DNA of 5,232 nt, from contig CANMGM010000181.1 in NCBI GenBank assembly GCA_947497195.1, positions 1 through 5,232 of the forward strand. Direction: 5' to 3'. The position numbers and the translations under genes are program-made. The stretch is from Bacteroidota bacterium (GTDB lineage: Bacteria; Bacteroidota; Bacteroidia; M30B66). Every line of letters starts with the position of its first letter. The first letter of the stretch is position 1. This document shows positions 1 through 5,232 of this stretch, piece after piece. Below the pieces are notes generated by a model, which saw only the letters and a program-made list of their open reading frames with translations, was not told the origin of the DNA and did no database searches.

Positions 1-28
1 GGTTGCGCATGCTCACTAAAATATACGA

Positions 29-850
29 ATGATGTTCAGGCAGTTCTTTTTCGCATTACTCCTTGCAGGAAGCGTTAAAGGGCAATCCGACTACAATCCG
101 CTACGCAGCGTTGCTGTAAACCAACCGTATTTGCTCGATGCATTAGAGATGTTGCGTTACGGAAATCCAGAAGGAGCAATAAAGCATATTCGAAATGCGC
201 CCGAACAAACCGCCCGTAGTTTCGAAGCTGAGTTTTTACTCGGAACAGCTTATCGCGTGCAGGGAAAAATTTCGGAAGCAATTGAAGCATTTTCCCGAGC
301 GAGCCGATACGAATCGATGTCGCTGCCGGCACACTTCGAACGGGGCAACTGTTATCTCATAAAGAAAACCTTTAATCTCGCCGTGTTCGATTACGATCGG
401 GTATTGCTATTGGATTCGACCTTCGTGCCGGCATACAACAACCGCGCGTATGCCCGCATTCGCAATTATGGCGAAAATGGAATGCCACTTCAACAATTGC
501 GGTTTGCTCGGAAGGACATGGAGAAGGCGCTGCATTTTTCGGGCAAGGAAGCTAGTCAGGGCTTTGAATACTATTTCAACCTCGGACTGCTTGATTTGTA
601 TCTTTCGGAATACGAAACGGCCATTGTGAGTTTTAATAAAGCTGTTCTTTCAGAGGAAAGAGTTGCAAAACTCTATTATTACCGAGGCGCTGCCCATTTT
701 CTGGCGCGCTTTTACGACAAGGCACGCGAAGATTTCGAAGCAGCCGAGTTACTGGGATTTGTTTCGGAACAAACCCCGGAATTTTTGAATGTGCTCGGGT
801 TAATCCGAAAGCACGAAGAAGAAACCGGTCAAATTTTGGGAAAGAAATAA
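29..850 (+). CDS. Exported TPR-repeat protein of unknown specific function
   Basis: A 273-aa protein built mainly of tetratricopeptide repeats, which form helical-hairpin scaffolds for protein-protein contacts; no catalytic domain is visible. Residues 1-18 look like a signal peptide: a short start with Arg4, a hydrophobic stretch FFFALLLAG, then SVKG with cleavage probably just before Gln19, a common arrangement in Bacteroidota. The mature protein is therefore probably periplasmic or attached to the envelope. TPR-like units lie near residues 66-99, 100-133, 134-170 (with an insertion around 146-157), 181-212 and 215-246, with the typical small and aromatic residues (LGTAYRVQGKISEAIEAFSRA is the clearest, spanning 71-91). 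The tail, 258-273, is charged. Two Met codons stand in tandem (29 and 32) and either may be the start. It ends 8 bp before the bioF-type gene on the same strand, so co-transcription is likely, but nothing in the sequence ties it to biotin synthesis. The fold is clear; the partner and role are unknown. Confidence 0.85.
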   Translation: MMFRQFFFALLLAGSVKGQSDYNPLRSVAVNQPYLLDALEMLRYGNPEGAIKHIRNAPEQTARSFEAEFLLGTAYRVQGKISEAIEAFSRASRYESMSLPAHFERGNCYLIKKTFNLAVFDYDRVLLLDSTFVPAYNNRAYARIRNYGENGMPLQQLRFARKDMEKALHFSGKEASQGFEYYFNLGLLDLYLSEYETAIVSFNKAVLSEERVAKLYYYRGAAHFLARFYDKAREDFEAAELLGFVSEQTPEFLNVLGLIRKHEEETGQILGKK

Positions 851-858
851 ATCGGGAA

Positions 859-1941
859 ATGGATTTTCTCAAACAAAAACTCGATGAACGCGAGGCGTTA
901 CAGGCTTTAAGGAAGTTAACGTCGAATATGGAAATCGATTTTTCGTCGAACGATTACCTTGGTTTGGGAAAAACGATTGAGCAAGCGAGCGAAACGGGCA
1001 AAGGTTCGGGAGGTTCGCGGCTTTTATATGGCAATTCGGACGATGCCGAAACTTTGGAAGCCTGGCTTGCACAAGCATTTGATGTTGAAGCAGCACTGGT
1101 TTTCAACTCGGGCTATGCTGCCAATCTTGGATTTTTTAGCAGCGTTCCGCAGAAGAACGATGTTATTTTATACGATGAGTTAATCCATGCTTCGGTGCGG
1201 GATGGCATTCGGCTTTCGCTGGCCAAAGCCTATTCGTTTCGGCACAACAGCATCGATTCGCTGTGCGAGAAAGCGGATCGCCAGAATGGACGCATTTTCG
1301 TAGCAGTCGAATCGGTGTATTCGATGGATGGCGATCGTGCACCGCTGGAAGAGCTAAACGCACGTTGTGTAACAAACGGATGGTTACTCGTGGTGGATGA
1401 GGCGCACGCGTTGGGCGTTTACGGGCCAAACGGTAAAGGTTGTGTTGCCGAATTAAGCGATACGTCGGGCGTTTTTGCCCGCGTATTAACATTTGGAAAA
1501 GCCGCCGGATTTCATGGTGCTGCGGTGCTGGGCTCAACCGTTTTGAAAGATTATCTTGTGAACTTTAGCCGACCGTTTATCTATTCTACGGCGCTTCCAC
1601 CTAGCGATTATGCAACCATACATATGCAGTTGCAGCGCATGCTTGATGCACAAATCGCGCGCGGGGAATTGAAAAGCCGCATTGCAAAATGGAAGCAGCT
1701 AATTGGCGCGGCTTTCAAAACTCAGGATGGCCCTATTCAGATCGTTCCTGCACTTTCAAATGCCCATGCCGATGCACTGTCCAACCAAATTAGCAAAGAA
1801 GGCTTCGATGTACGCGCCATCAAACATCCAACGGTTGCTGTCGGAAGCGAGCGTTTGCGCATTATTTTGCATGCGTTTAATTCGGAAGATGAAATACAAC
1901 AACTTGCAAAATGCATTCTAAAAGTTCAAGATTTTTTTTAA
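859..1941 (+). CDS. bioF: 8-amino-7-oxononanoate synthase (BioF-type PLP enzyme)
   Basis: A cytosolic enzyme of the alpha-oxoamine synthase family. BioF condenses pimeloyl-ACP (or pimeloyl-CoA) with L-alanine, releasing CO2, in the first committed step of biotin ring formation. At 360 aa it is shorter than E. coli BioF (about 384 aa); the shortening lies mainly between Leu20 and the SSNDYLGL motif (29-36), and again before GSGGSR (49-54). Catalytic positions are kept: Arg18 (E. coli Arg21), His110 in ELIHAS (His133), Ser155 in YSMDGD (Ser179), Asp180 and His183 in DEAH (Asp204, His207), and Lys214 in TFGK, the lysine that forms the Schiff base with PLP (Lys236). RLRI at 332-335 matches the C-terminal substrate-binding arginine region. 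SSNDYLGL and GSGGSRLL favour BioF over the related KBL, ALAS or serine palmitoyltransferase. It follows the TPR gene by 8 bp with GGGAA just before the ATG. No other bio gene is in the window, so a different amino acid or acyl substrate cannot be excluded. Confidence 0.85.
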   Translation: MDFLKQKLDEREALQALRKLTSNMEIDFSSNDYLGLGKTIEQASETGKGSGGSRLLYGNSDDAETLEAWLAQAFDVEAALVFNSGYAANLGFFSSVPQKNDVILYDELIHASVRDGIRLSLAKAYSFRHNSIDSLCEKADRQNGRIFVAVESVYSMDGDRAPLEELNARCVTNGWLLVVDEAHALGVYGPNGKGCVAELSDTSGVFARVLTFGKAAGFHGAAVLGSTVLKDYLVNFSRPFIYSTALPPSDYATIHMQLQRMLDAQIARGELKSRIAKWKQLIGAAFKTQDGPIQIVPALSNAHADALSNQISKEGFDVRAIKHPTVAVGSERLRIILHAFNSEDEIQQLAKCILKVQDFF

Positions 1942-1948
1942 TCGCATC

Positions 1949-1978
1949 TTGCGTAATCAGAAAAACGTTCTAATTTTG
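1949..1978 (+). promoter_or_regulatory. Bacteroidota-type promoter of rpmH
   Basis: TTG at 1949-1951 is followed after 19 bp by TAATTTTG at 1971-1978, a full match to the Bacteroidota consensus of a -33 TTG and a -7 TAnnTTTG. It lies in the 57-bp gap between the bioF stop and the rpmH start. Transcription would begin around 1983-1986, leaving a leader of only some 13-16 nt with no Shine-Dalgarno sequence, a normal situation in this phylum. No terminator hairpin separates it from bioF, so read-through from the upstream unit into rpmH is also possible. Confidence 0.7.
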
Positions 1979-1998
1979 CAGTCCCAATTTTACAGGTC

Positions 1999-2157
1999 AT
2001 GATAAGAACATATCAACCCTCCGTTAGAAAAAGAAGAAACAAACATGGTTTCCGTGAGCGTATGGCGAGTGCCAATGGCCGTCGCGTTTTAGCTGCCCGT
2101 CGCGCACGTGGTCGCAAGCGCTTATCTGTTTCAAGCGAAAAACTACACAAGCGTTAA
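1999..2157 (+). CDS. rpmH: 50S ribosomal protein bL34
   Basis: A 52-aa, highly basic protein of the large ribosomal subunit. It begins MIRTYQPS and continues with KRRNKHGFRERMAS (11-24), NGRRVLAARRARGRK (26-40) and the C-terminal SVSSEKLHKR, which is the L34 signature almost from end to end; the usual start in the family is MKRTFQPS, so Ile2 and Tyr5 are mild substitutions. Length fits the family (44-53 aa). The gene is too short for many ORF cut-offs, and a spurious ORF covers it on the opposite strand. It is a single-gene unit, with its own promoter at 1949-1978 and a terminator at 2182-2210. The rnpA, yidC and dnaA neighbours familiar from Proteobacteria and Firmicutes are absent here. I consider the identification secure. 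Confidence 0.97.
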   Translation: MIRTYQPSVRKRRNKHGFRERMASANGRRVLAARRARGRKRLSVSSEKLHKR

Positions 2158-2171
2158 GCTTTATACCTTTT

Positions 2172-3032
2172 TTATTCTTCCAAAGCGGCCTTGTGCCGCT
2201 TTTTTGTTTTAGCCTCCCAGTACTCGGCAAATTTCCGAATCGCTTTATCGCTTAACATGTTGTGTCCGGTTTCGAGTTCGTAGACTTGCGCCGCAGATAA
2301 ATGTTTGCGTATAAATCGCCTTGTTCGCGAAAAGGGAATAACGCTATCGTCGATTCCTAACACACACACAACCGATAAAGAAGATTCTCTTACCGCTGCA
2401 TTTAATGCTTTATGACTGGGTATAGCTGCGCGGTATGCCATCCAGGTATTGAATAACTGTTTTCGCTTACCATAGTCGGCAGTTTCGTGCAAGTAGAATT
2501 TTGCTGCCTTGTGATTAAGCAATTTCAGTGCTTGCGCGGCTTTGATTATCGCGAATACAGCATGTGGACGTTTTACAAAACCGCGAAAAAGAGATATCCC
2601 AAGCAGATTTGTTGTTAAAAATTTATAAAAGCCCGAAACCGGCATACCATCGGGGGCAAAAAGCCAAAGCTCCTCAATGCGGACTGCACATGCAGCCGAA
2701 ATACTCATCGCAATGCGCGCTCCGATTGAATATCCAACTAAACTGATTCGGTCTGTCTCGAGGGCCTTGCATACAATATCAATGAATTCAGCGGCCTGGT
2801 CAGACTTAAAGAAAAAACCTTCTGACATTGAGGCATTTTTTCCATGGTAGGCCAAATCCATCAAAACGAGTGTATACGAATCATTCAACAAATCAGCAAG
2901 ATGATTAAATGCTTGCGCATCCTGACCGTATCCATGGAATGCCAATAAAAAACGTTTACCCGAACCTAAGAGCAGTGCCTGCCATTTATGCCCCTGAAAT
3001 TCAATACGTATGTTGCGTTGTTGGCCGTCCAT
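2172..3032 (-). CDS. Alpha/beta-hydrolase-fold protein
   Basis: With the start chosen here the protein has 286 aa and no signal peptide, so it is probably cytosolic. It carries the elements of the alpha/beta-hydrolase (Abhydrolase_1/6) fold in order: beta strand plus oxyanion loop FHGYGQD (32-38), the second conserved strand with LVLMDLAYHGKN (55-66), nucleophile elbow GYSIG (100-104) with Ser102, a helical cap region around 130-205, the acid Asp228 or Asp229 in LGIDDSVIP, and His257 in ETGHNML. The triad is thus complete. The substrate cannot be read from the sequence; esters or thioesters are typical. The frame is open further upstream to an ATG at 3104, which would add 24 residues (310 aa). 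I prefer 3032 because the extra residues look like translated AT-rich intergenic DNA and the fold starts soon after Met1 here; yet the upstream ATG has AGGA 4 nt before it, so it is not ruled out. The C-terminal tail KTKKRHKAALEE (275-286) is encoded largely by the rpmH terminator. It is convergent with rpmH and divergent from the dehydrogenase gene. Confidence 0.85.
   Translation of the reverse strand: MDGQQRNIRIEFQGHKWQALLLGSGKRFLLAFHGYGQDAQAFNHLADLLNDSYTLVLMDLAYHGKNASMSEGFFFKSDQAAEFIDIVCKALETDRISLVGYSIGARIAMSISAACAVRIEELWLFAPDGMPVSGFYKFLTTNLLGISLFRGFVKRPHAVFAIIKAAQALKLLNHKAAKFYLHETADYGKRKQLFNTWMAYRAAIPSHKALNAAVRESSLSVVCVLGIDDSVIPFSRTRRFIRKHLSAAQVYELETGHNMLSDKAIRKFAEYWEAKTKKRHKAALEE
2182..2210 (+). 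terminator. Rho-independent terminator of rpmH, inside the convergent hydrolase gene
   Basis: AAAGCGGC (2182-2189) can pair with GCCGCTTT (2195-2202) around a CTTGT loop, giving a perfect 8-bp stem with a GC-rich core, followed by a T-rich run broken by one G up to 2210. It starts 25 bp after the rpmH stop. On the - strand the same hairpin is followed by only three T residues and then GGAAG, so it should work mainly for + strand transcription. It lies wholly within the last codons of the opposing hydrolase gene. Confidence 0.8.
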
Positions 3033-3130
3033 ACAGGTGTTTAAGGTCGAGGAAATTACTAAAATTTTAATGTATATGCTAAAATCTGTTCCTTCCACAA
3101 GCATCGATCCTGCAAGTCATACTTTGTGTG

Positions 3131-3138
3131 TACTTTCG
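3131..3138 (+). promoter_or_regulatory. Candidate -7 element of the dehydrogenase gene
   Basis: TACTTTCG differs from TAnnTTTG at one defined position and lies 19 bp before the ATG at 3158. No TTG stands at the right distance upstream; the nearest equivalent is CTG at 3110-3112, 18 bp away, so the -33 box is weak. The rest of the 125-bp divergent region (3033-3157) is AT-rich. I found no convincing promoter for the hydrolase, no operator palindrome and no riboswitch-like structure in it. Confidence 0.4.
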
Positions 3139-3157
3139 CAGCAAAATTTTAGATTAG

Positions 3158-3928
3158 ATGGGCATGGAAGAAACCATTGTTATTACAGGAGCCAGCTCGG
3201 GAATCGGTAAAGCATGCGCTGAGGTACTCACCGCTCCGGGGAAACGGTTTATTCTCACTGCACGTCGAAACGAACGTTTGCTGGAACTTGCGGCAGAATT
3301 AGAAAAAGGAGGAGCACTGGTATGGACGTATGTGCTCGATGTACGATCGCGTGAAGCCTGCCAGGAATGGGCCACTCAAATTCCCGAATCGTTCAGGAAT
3401 ATTCGGGTGCTTATTAACAATGCTGGCCTCGCAGCTGGGCTTTCGGGAATTCAGGATGGCGATTTTACCGACTGGGACCGTATGATCGATACGAACGTAA
3501 AAGGGTTGCTGTACACAACCGAGGCAATTTTACCCTTCCTCAAAAGAGCGCCCGGTGCCCATATCGTGAATATGGGTTCGATTGCCGGAAAGGAAGTGTA
3601 TGCAAACGGAAATGTTTATTGCGCATCCAAACATGCCGTTGATGCCCTAACACGCAGCATGCGCATCGATTTGCTTCCGCTTGGCATTAAAGTAAGTTCG
3701 GTGAGTCCGGGAATGGTCGAGACCGAATTCTCGCTAGTACGTTTTAAGGGCGATGCAGAACGCGCTTCGGCTGTATACCAAGGATTGGAGCCTTTGAAAC
3801 CTGAAGATATTGCCGAAGCAGTAAAATACATTATTACCGCTCCGAAACACGTTACTGTAGCCGATATTGTGTTGTTCCCTTCGGCACAGGCCTCCTCACG
3901 CGATGTTGTGCGGAAGCCGCTGGCTTAA
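3158..3928 (+). CDS. Short-chain dehydrogenase/reductase, YdfG type (NADP-dependent)
   Basis: A 256-aa classical SDR, a cytosolic oxidoreductase with a Rossmann fold. Visible motifs in order: cofactor glycine motif TGASSGIG (10-17), Arg36-Arg37 after the second strand, which usually favours NADP(H) over NAD(H), Asp61-Val62 near the adenine, NNAG (87-90), Asn113 in DTNVKG, and the catalytic Ser141, Tyr154 and Lys158 in the YCASK context. The stretch PGMVETEFSLVRFKGD (184-199) closely resembles the corresponding part of E. coli YdfG, which oxidises L-allo-threonine, serine and 3-hydroxy acids and reduces malonic semialdehyde; the C-terminal tail also recalls YdfG. That similarity is from memory, and the true substrate in this organism is unknown. 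A second ATG at 3164 could also be the start; TGASSGIG would then begin at residue 8. Its last 33 bp overlap the end of the opposing alkB gene. Confidence 0.88.
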   Translation: MGMEETIVITGASSGIGKACAEVLTAPGKRFILTARRNERLLELAAELEKGGALVWTYVLDVRSREACQEWATQIPESFRNIRVLINNAGLAAGLSGIQDGDFTDWDRMIDTNVKGLLYTTEAILPFLKRAPGAHIVNMGSIAGKEVYANGNVYCASKHAVDALTRSMRIDLLPLGIKVSSVSPGMVETEFSLVRFKGDAERASAVYQGLEPLKPEDIAEAVKYIITAPKHVTVADIVLFPSAQASSRDVVRKPLA

Positions 3929-4963
3929 ACCTTCGCCATTGGCCGAAATACGTGCATCCATAACTGCAAACCAGAGCGGCGGAATCAAGCTGAGCAGCAT
4001 CATGGCCGGATAGCCTGCCGGTAATTGCGGAGCATCTGTATAACTCTCCAATACCTGGTATTTCTTCGAAGCTTTGTAATGATGGTCGGAATGGCGAGTG
4101 AGTTCAAACAACATCATTCTGCCCAGCGGATAATCGGCATTCCACGAGTGGCCGTGAACAACACGCTCAAAATTTCCGGATGCGTTTTGTTTTCGAAGTA
4201 ATCCGTAGTGCTCAATGTAATTGATGGTTTCAAGCAGAATAATGCCTATAAACGAAGCGGCGAGATAAAGTGCAGCGCTAAACCATCCCATGAAAATTCC
4301 AATTGCTCCAATCACAGCCAGCTGAATGACAAGGTATAGCAGCATGTTGTTGTGCATTGAAAAAAAAGAATTTCCTTTTTTCTTCAAAGAATGGAGCTGG
4401 ATTTTCCACGCCGAGCGATAGCTGCCAAACAAGGACTGAATCCAGAATGCATACAACGATTGACCTTTGCGCGCCGTTGCCGGATCGAGGGGCGTTGCCA
4501 CATAGCGGTGATGTCCATGATTGTGCTCCACGAAAAAATGTGCGTATTGGGTAGATAAAAGCAAACACTGCGCAACGAACTGCTCGAGTTTCCCTGAACG
4601 ATGTCCAAGTTCGTGGGCGATATTAATTCCGATAACGCCGCACACAATGCCCGCTGCGGAAGTCATGCCGATAAGCTGCAGCGTTGAAAATTCGAAGCTG
4701 CTGATTTGATAGAGGAAAAATCCCAACGTAAAAAGCTGAACAGGTAACCCCAGCAAAAGCATCATGTCGTAAACCCGGTCTGATGCTGCATTTTCTGCAT
4801 TGTAAATTTTCGAAGCATCGGGTTTGGAGAGCAACTCGATGAGCGGAATAATGCCGAATGCATAAATCAACGCTCCAAATGCAAATTGCACCGGAAAAGC
4901 AATTGAGGCAATGGCAACAAGTGGAATGCTGAATCCACAGAGGTATTTAAGGCGGTCTATCAT
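3896..4963 (-). CDS. alkB: AlkB-type integral-membrane alkane 1-monooxygenase
   Basis: A 355-aa diiron membrane hydroxylase (not the DNA-repair AlkB). Family members oxidise the terminal methyl group of alkanes or other aliphatic chains with O2 and electrons from rubredoxin. All family motifs are present: HELGHR (117-122), EHNHGHHRYVATPLDPATA (146-164), NYIEHYGLL (248-256), GHSWN (271-275) and RHSDHH (290-295), followed by LPAGYPAMMLL (314-324). Hydrophobic segments lie near 11-26, 28-45, 66-88, 93-116, 207-226, 228-247 and 318-335, consistent with about six transmembrane helices. Length is near that of other AlkBs without the long C-terminal tail. An in-frame TGA at 4970-4972 and no start codon between it and the ATG fix the start at 4963. 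At the site equivalent to Trp55 of the Pseudomonas putida GPo1 enzyme I align Ala35, which would favour longer chains. No rubredoxin, rubredoxin reductase or alkane regulator gene is in the window, and many Bacteroidota encode such proteins without known alkane growth, so the physiological substrate is uncertain. Confidence 0.92.
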   Translation of the reverse strand: MIDRLKYLCGFSIPLVAIASIAFPVQFAFGALIYAFGIIPLIELLSKPDASKIYNAENAASDRVYDMMLLLGLPVQLFTLGFFLYQISSFEFSTLQLIGMTSAAGIVCGVIGINIAHELGHRSGKLEQFVAQCLLLSTQYAHFFVEHNHGHHRYVATPLDPATARKGQSLYAFWIQSLFGSYRSAWKIQLHSLKKKGNSFFSMHNNMLLYLVIQLAVIGAIGIFMGWFSAALYLAASFIGIILLETINYIEHYGLLRKQNASGNFERVVHGHSWNADYPLGRMMLFELTRHSDHHYKASKKYQVLESYTDAPQLPAGYPAMMLLSLIPPLWFAVMDARISANGEGLSQRLPHNIA

Positions 4964-4970
4964 CTCACAT

Positions 4971-5000
4971 CAAATTTCGGAAAATAAACAAGCGAAGCAA
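4971..5000 (-). promoter_or_regulatory. Candidate promoter of alkB
   Basis: On the - strand TTG (5000-4998) is followed after exactly 19 bp by GAAATTTG (4978-4971), which matches TAnnTTTG at five of six defined positions. The element ends only 7 nt before the alkB ATG, so the transcript would have almost no leader. No better match exists in the 92-bp gap between alkB and the next gene. Confidence 0.4.
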
Positions 5001-5024
5001 GTCAGATTTTATTGTAGGAGCACT

Positions 5025-5032
5025 TATCTTTG
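5025..5032 (+). promoter_or_regulatory. -7 promoter element of the exported-protein gene
   Basis: TATCTTTG is a perfect match to TAnnTTTG and lies 23 bp before the ATG at 5056. A TTG at the usual 17-23 bp upstream is missing; the only nearby TTG (5012-5014) is 10 bp away, which is too close. The -33 contact may therefore be weak. With the alkB element at 4971-5000 it makes a compact divergent promoter region. Confidence 0.5.
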
Positions 5033-5055
5033 AACGTTTAACATTTTGACTTGTG

Positions 5056-5232
5056 ATGCGATTACTAAGCCTCGGCGCCATATTTCTAACATTCTTCATC
5101 TTTTTTGAACCCGGCAGCGAGTTCATGCCCATCCCGGGAAAAAGCAAAACAAAAATCGTAGCCGAACGCGAACATGAAAGTGAACGCGAAGAACAGGAAG
5201 CTCGGCTGGCTTGGATAAACCGCATTCACAAA
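5056..5232 (+). CDS. N-terminal part of an exported protein, cut by the window edge
   Basis: The frame is open for 59 codons to the end of the window without a stop. It begins with Arg2 and a hydrophobic stretch LLSLGAIFLTFFIFF (3-17), which is either a signal peptide or a signal anchor, followed by a short Pro/Gly-rich part (19-28) and then a very charged, probably helical segment rich in Glu and Arg (37-52) leading into AWINRIHK at the edge. An in-frame TGA at 5047-5049 limits the start to this ATG or to the GTG just before it (5053). A perfect -7 box at 5025-5032 supports expression. A Glu/Arg-rich stretch after a signal peptide is seen at the start of some large secreted Bacteroidota proteins with repeat propellers, but that is a weak recollection; I do not assign a function. 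Confidence 0.7.
   Translation, partial: MRLLSLGAIFLTFFIFFEPGSEFMPIPGKSKTKIVAEREHESEREEQEARLAWINRIHK

Noticed and set aside
3..32. Possible last codons of an upstream gene ending in TGA at 30-32, overlapping the TPR start as ATGA
   Set aside because: Only nine codons are visible and two of the three frames show stops nearby; an upstream gene is plausible but cannot be supported.
1163..1537. A 124-codon open frame on the - strand opposite bioF
   Set aside because: It is antisense to conserved catalytic motifs of bioF, has an Arg/Pro/His-rich low-quality composition, and no promoter-like site.
2149..2162. Small inverted repeat AAGC-GTTAA-GCTT over the rpmH stop, followed by a T-rich stretch
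   Set aside because: A 4-bp AT-rich stem is too weak; the 8-bp GC-rich stem at 2182-2202 is a far better terminator.
2024..2230. Open frame on the - strand, 68 codons
   Set aside because: It is the antisense of rpmH and overlaps the end of the hydrolase gene; no recognisable features.
3930..3952. Imperfect inverted repeat TTCGCC/GGCCGAA just after the dehydrogenase stop
   Set aside because: The stem has a mismatch or bulge, there is no T-tract, and it lies within alkB coding sequence; chance is likely.
4278..4647. Several open frames on both strands inside alkB
   Set aside because: They are frame shadows; the alkB frame explains the region with all its histidine motifs.
2172..4963. Hydrolase, SDR and AlkB as a joint hydrocarbon-degradation cluster
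   Set aside because: Each gene is in opposite orientation to its neighbour and has a separate control region, with no rubredoxin, alcohol/aldehyde dehydrogenase pair or regulator; the idea is possible but not supported.

Overview
The window looks like ordinary chromosomal DNA from a member of the Bacteroidota. Four things point there: sites resembling the Bacteroidota sigma-factor consensus (TTG, about 19 bp, TAnnTTTG) in front of rpmH, alkB and the last gene; the near absence of Shine-Dalgarno sequences; a signal peptide that would leave Gln at the mature N-terminus; and an L34 protein and BioF of the type seen in this phylum. Genus or species cannot be told from the sequence alone.

Layout from left to right. 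(1) Positions 29-1941 hold a probable two-gene unit on the + strand: an exported TPR-repeat protein and, 8 bp later, a compact but catalytically intact BioF-type PLP enzyme (8-amino-7-oxononanoate synthase, biotin synthesis). (2) Positions 1949-2210 hold a self-contained rpmH unit (ribosomal protein L34, 52 aa) with its own promoter and a rho-independent terminator. (3) On the - strand, converging on rpmH, is an alpha/beta-hydrolase whose last codons lie inside the rpmH terminator. (4) A 125-bp divergent region separates the hydrolase from a + strand short-chain dehydrogenase of the YdfG type. (5) The dehydrogenase converges on, and overlaps by 33 bp, a - strand integral-membrane AlkB-type alkane/fatty-chain monooxygenase. 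(6) A 92-bp divergent region then leads to the first 59 codons of an exported protein of unknown function that runs off the right edge.

The genes do not form one obvious pathway. BioF makes a biotin precursor, L34 belongs to the ribosome, and the hydrolase, dehydrogenase and AlkB enzyme could in principle all act on aliphatic or ester substrates, but each has its own orientation and apparently its own promoter, so a joint pathway is only a weak inference. There is no mobile element, CRISPR array, tRNA, rRNA or prophage signature, and no gene-free stretch longer than 125 bp. I see no novel multi-gene system. The points most worth a second look are the alanine at the predicted chain-length gate of AlkB, the terminator embedded in the hydrolase gene, the near-leaderless alkB promoter, and the unannotated-looking rpmH.
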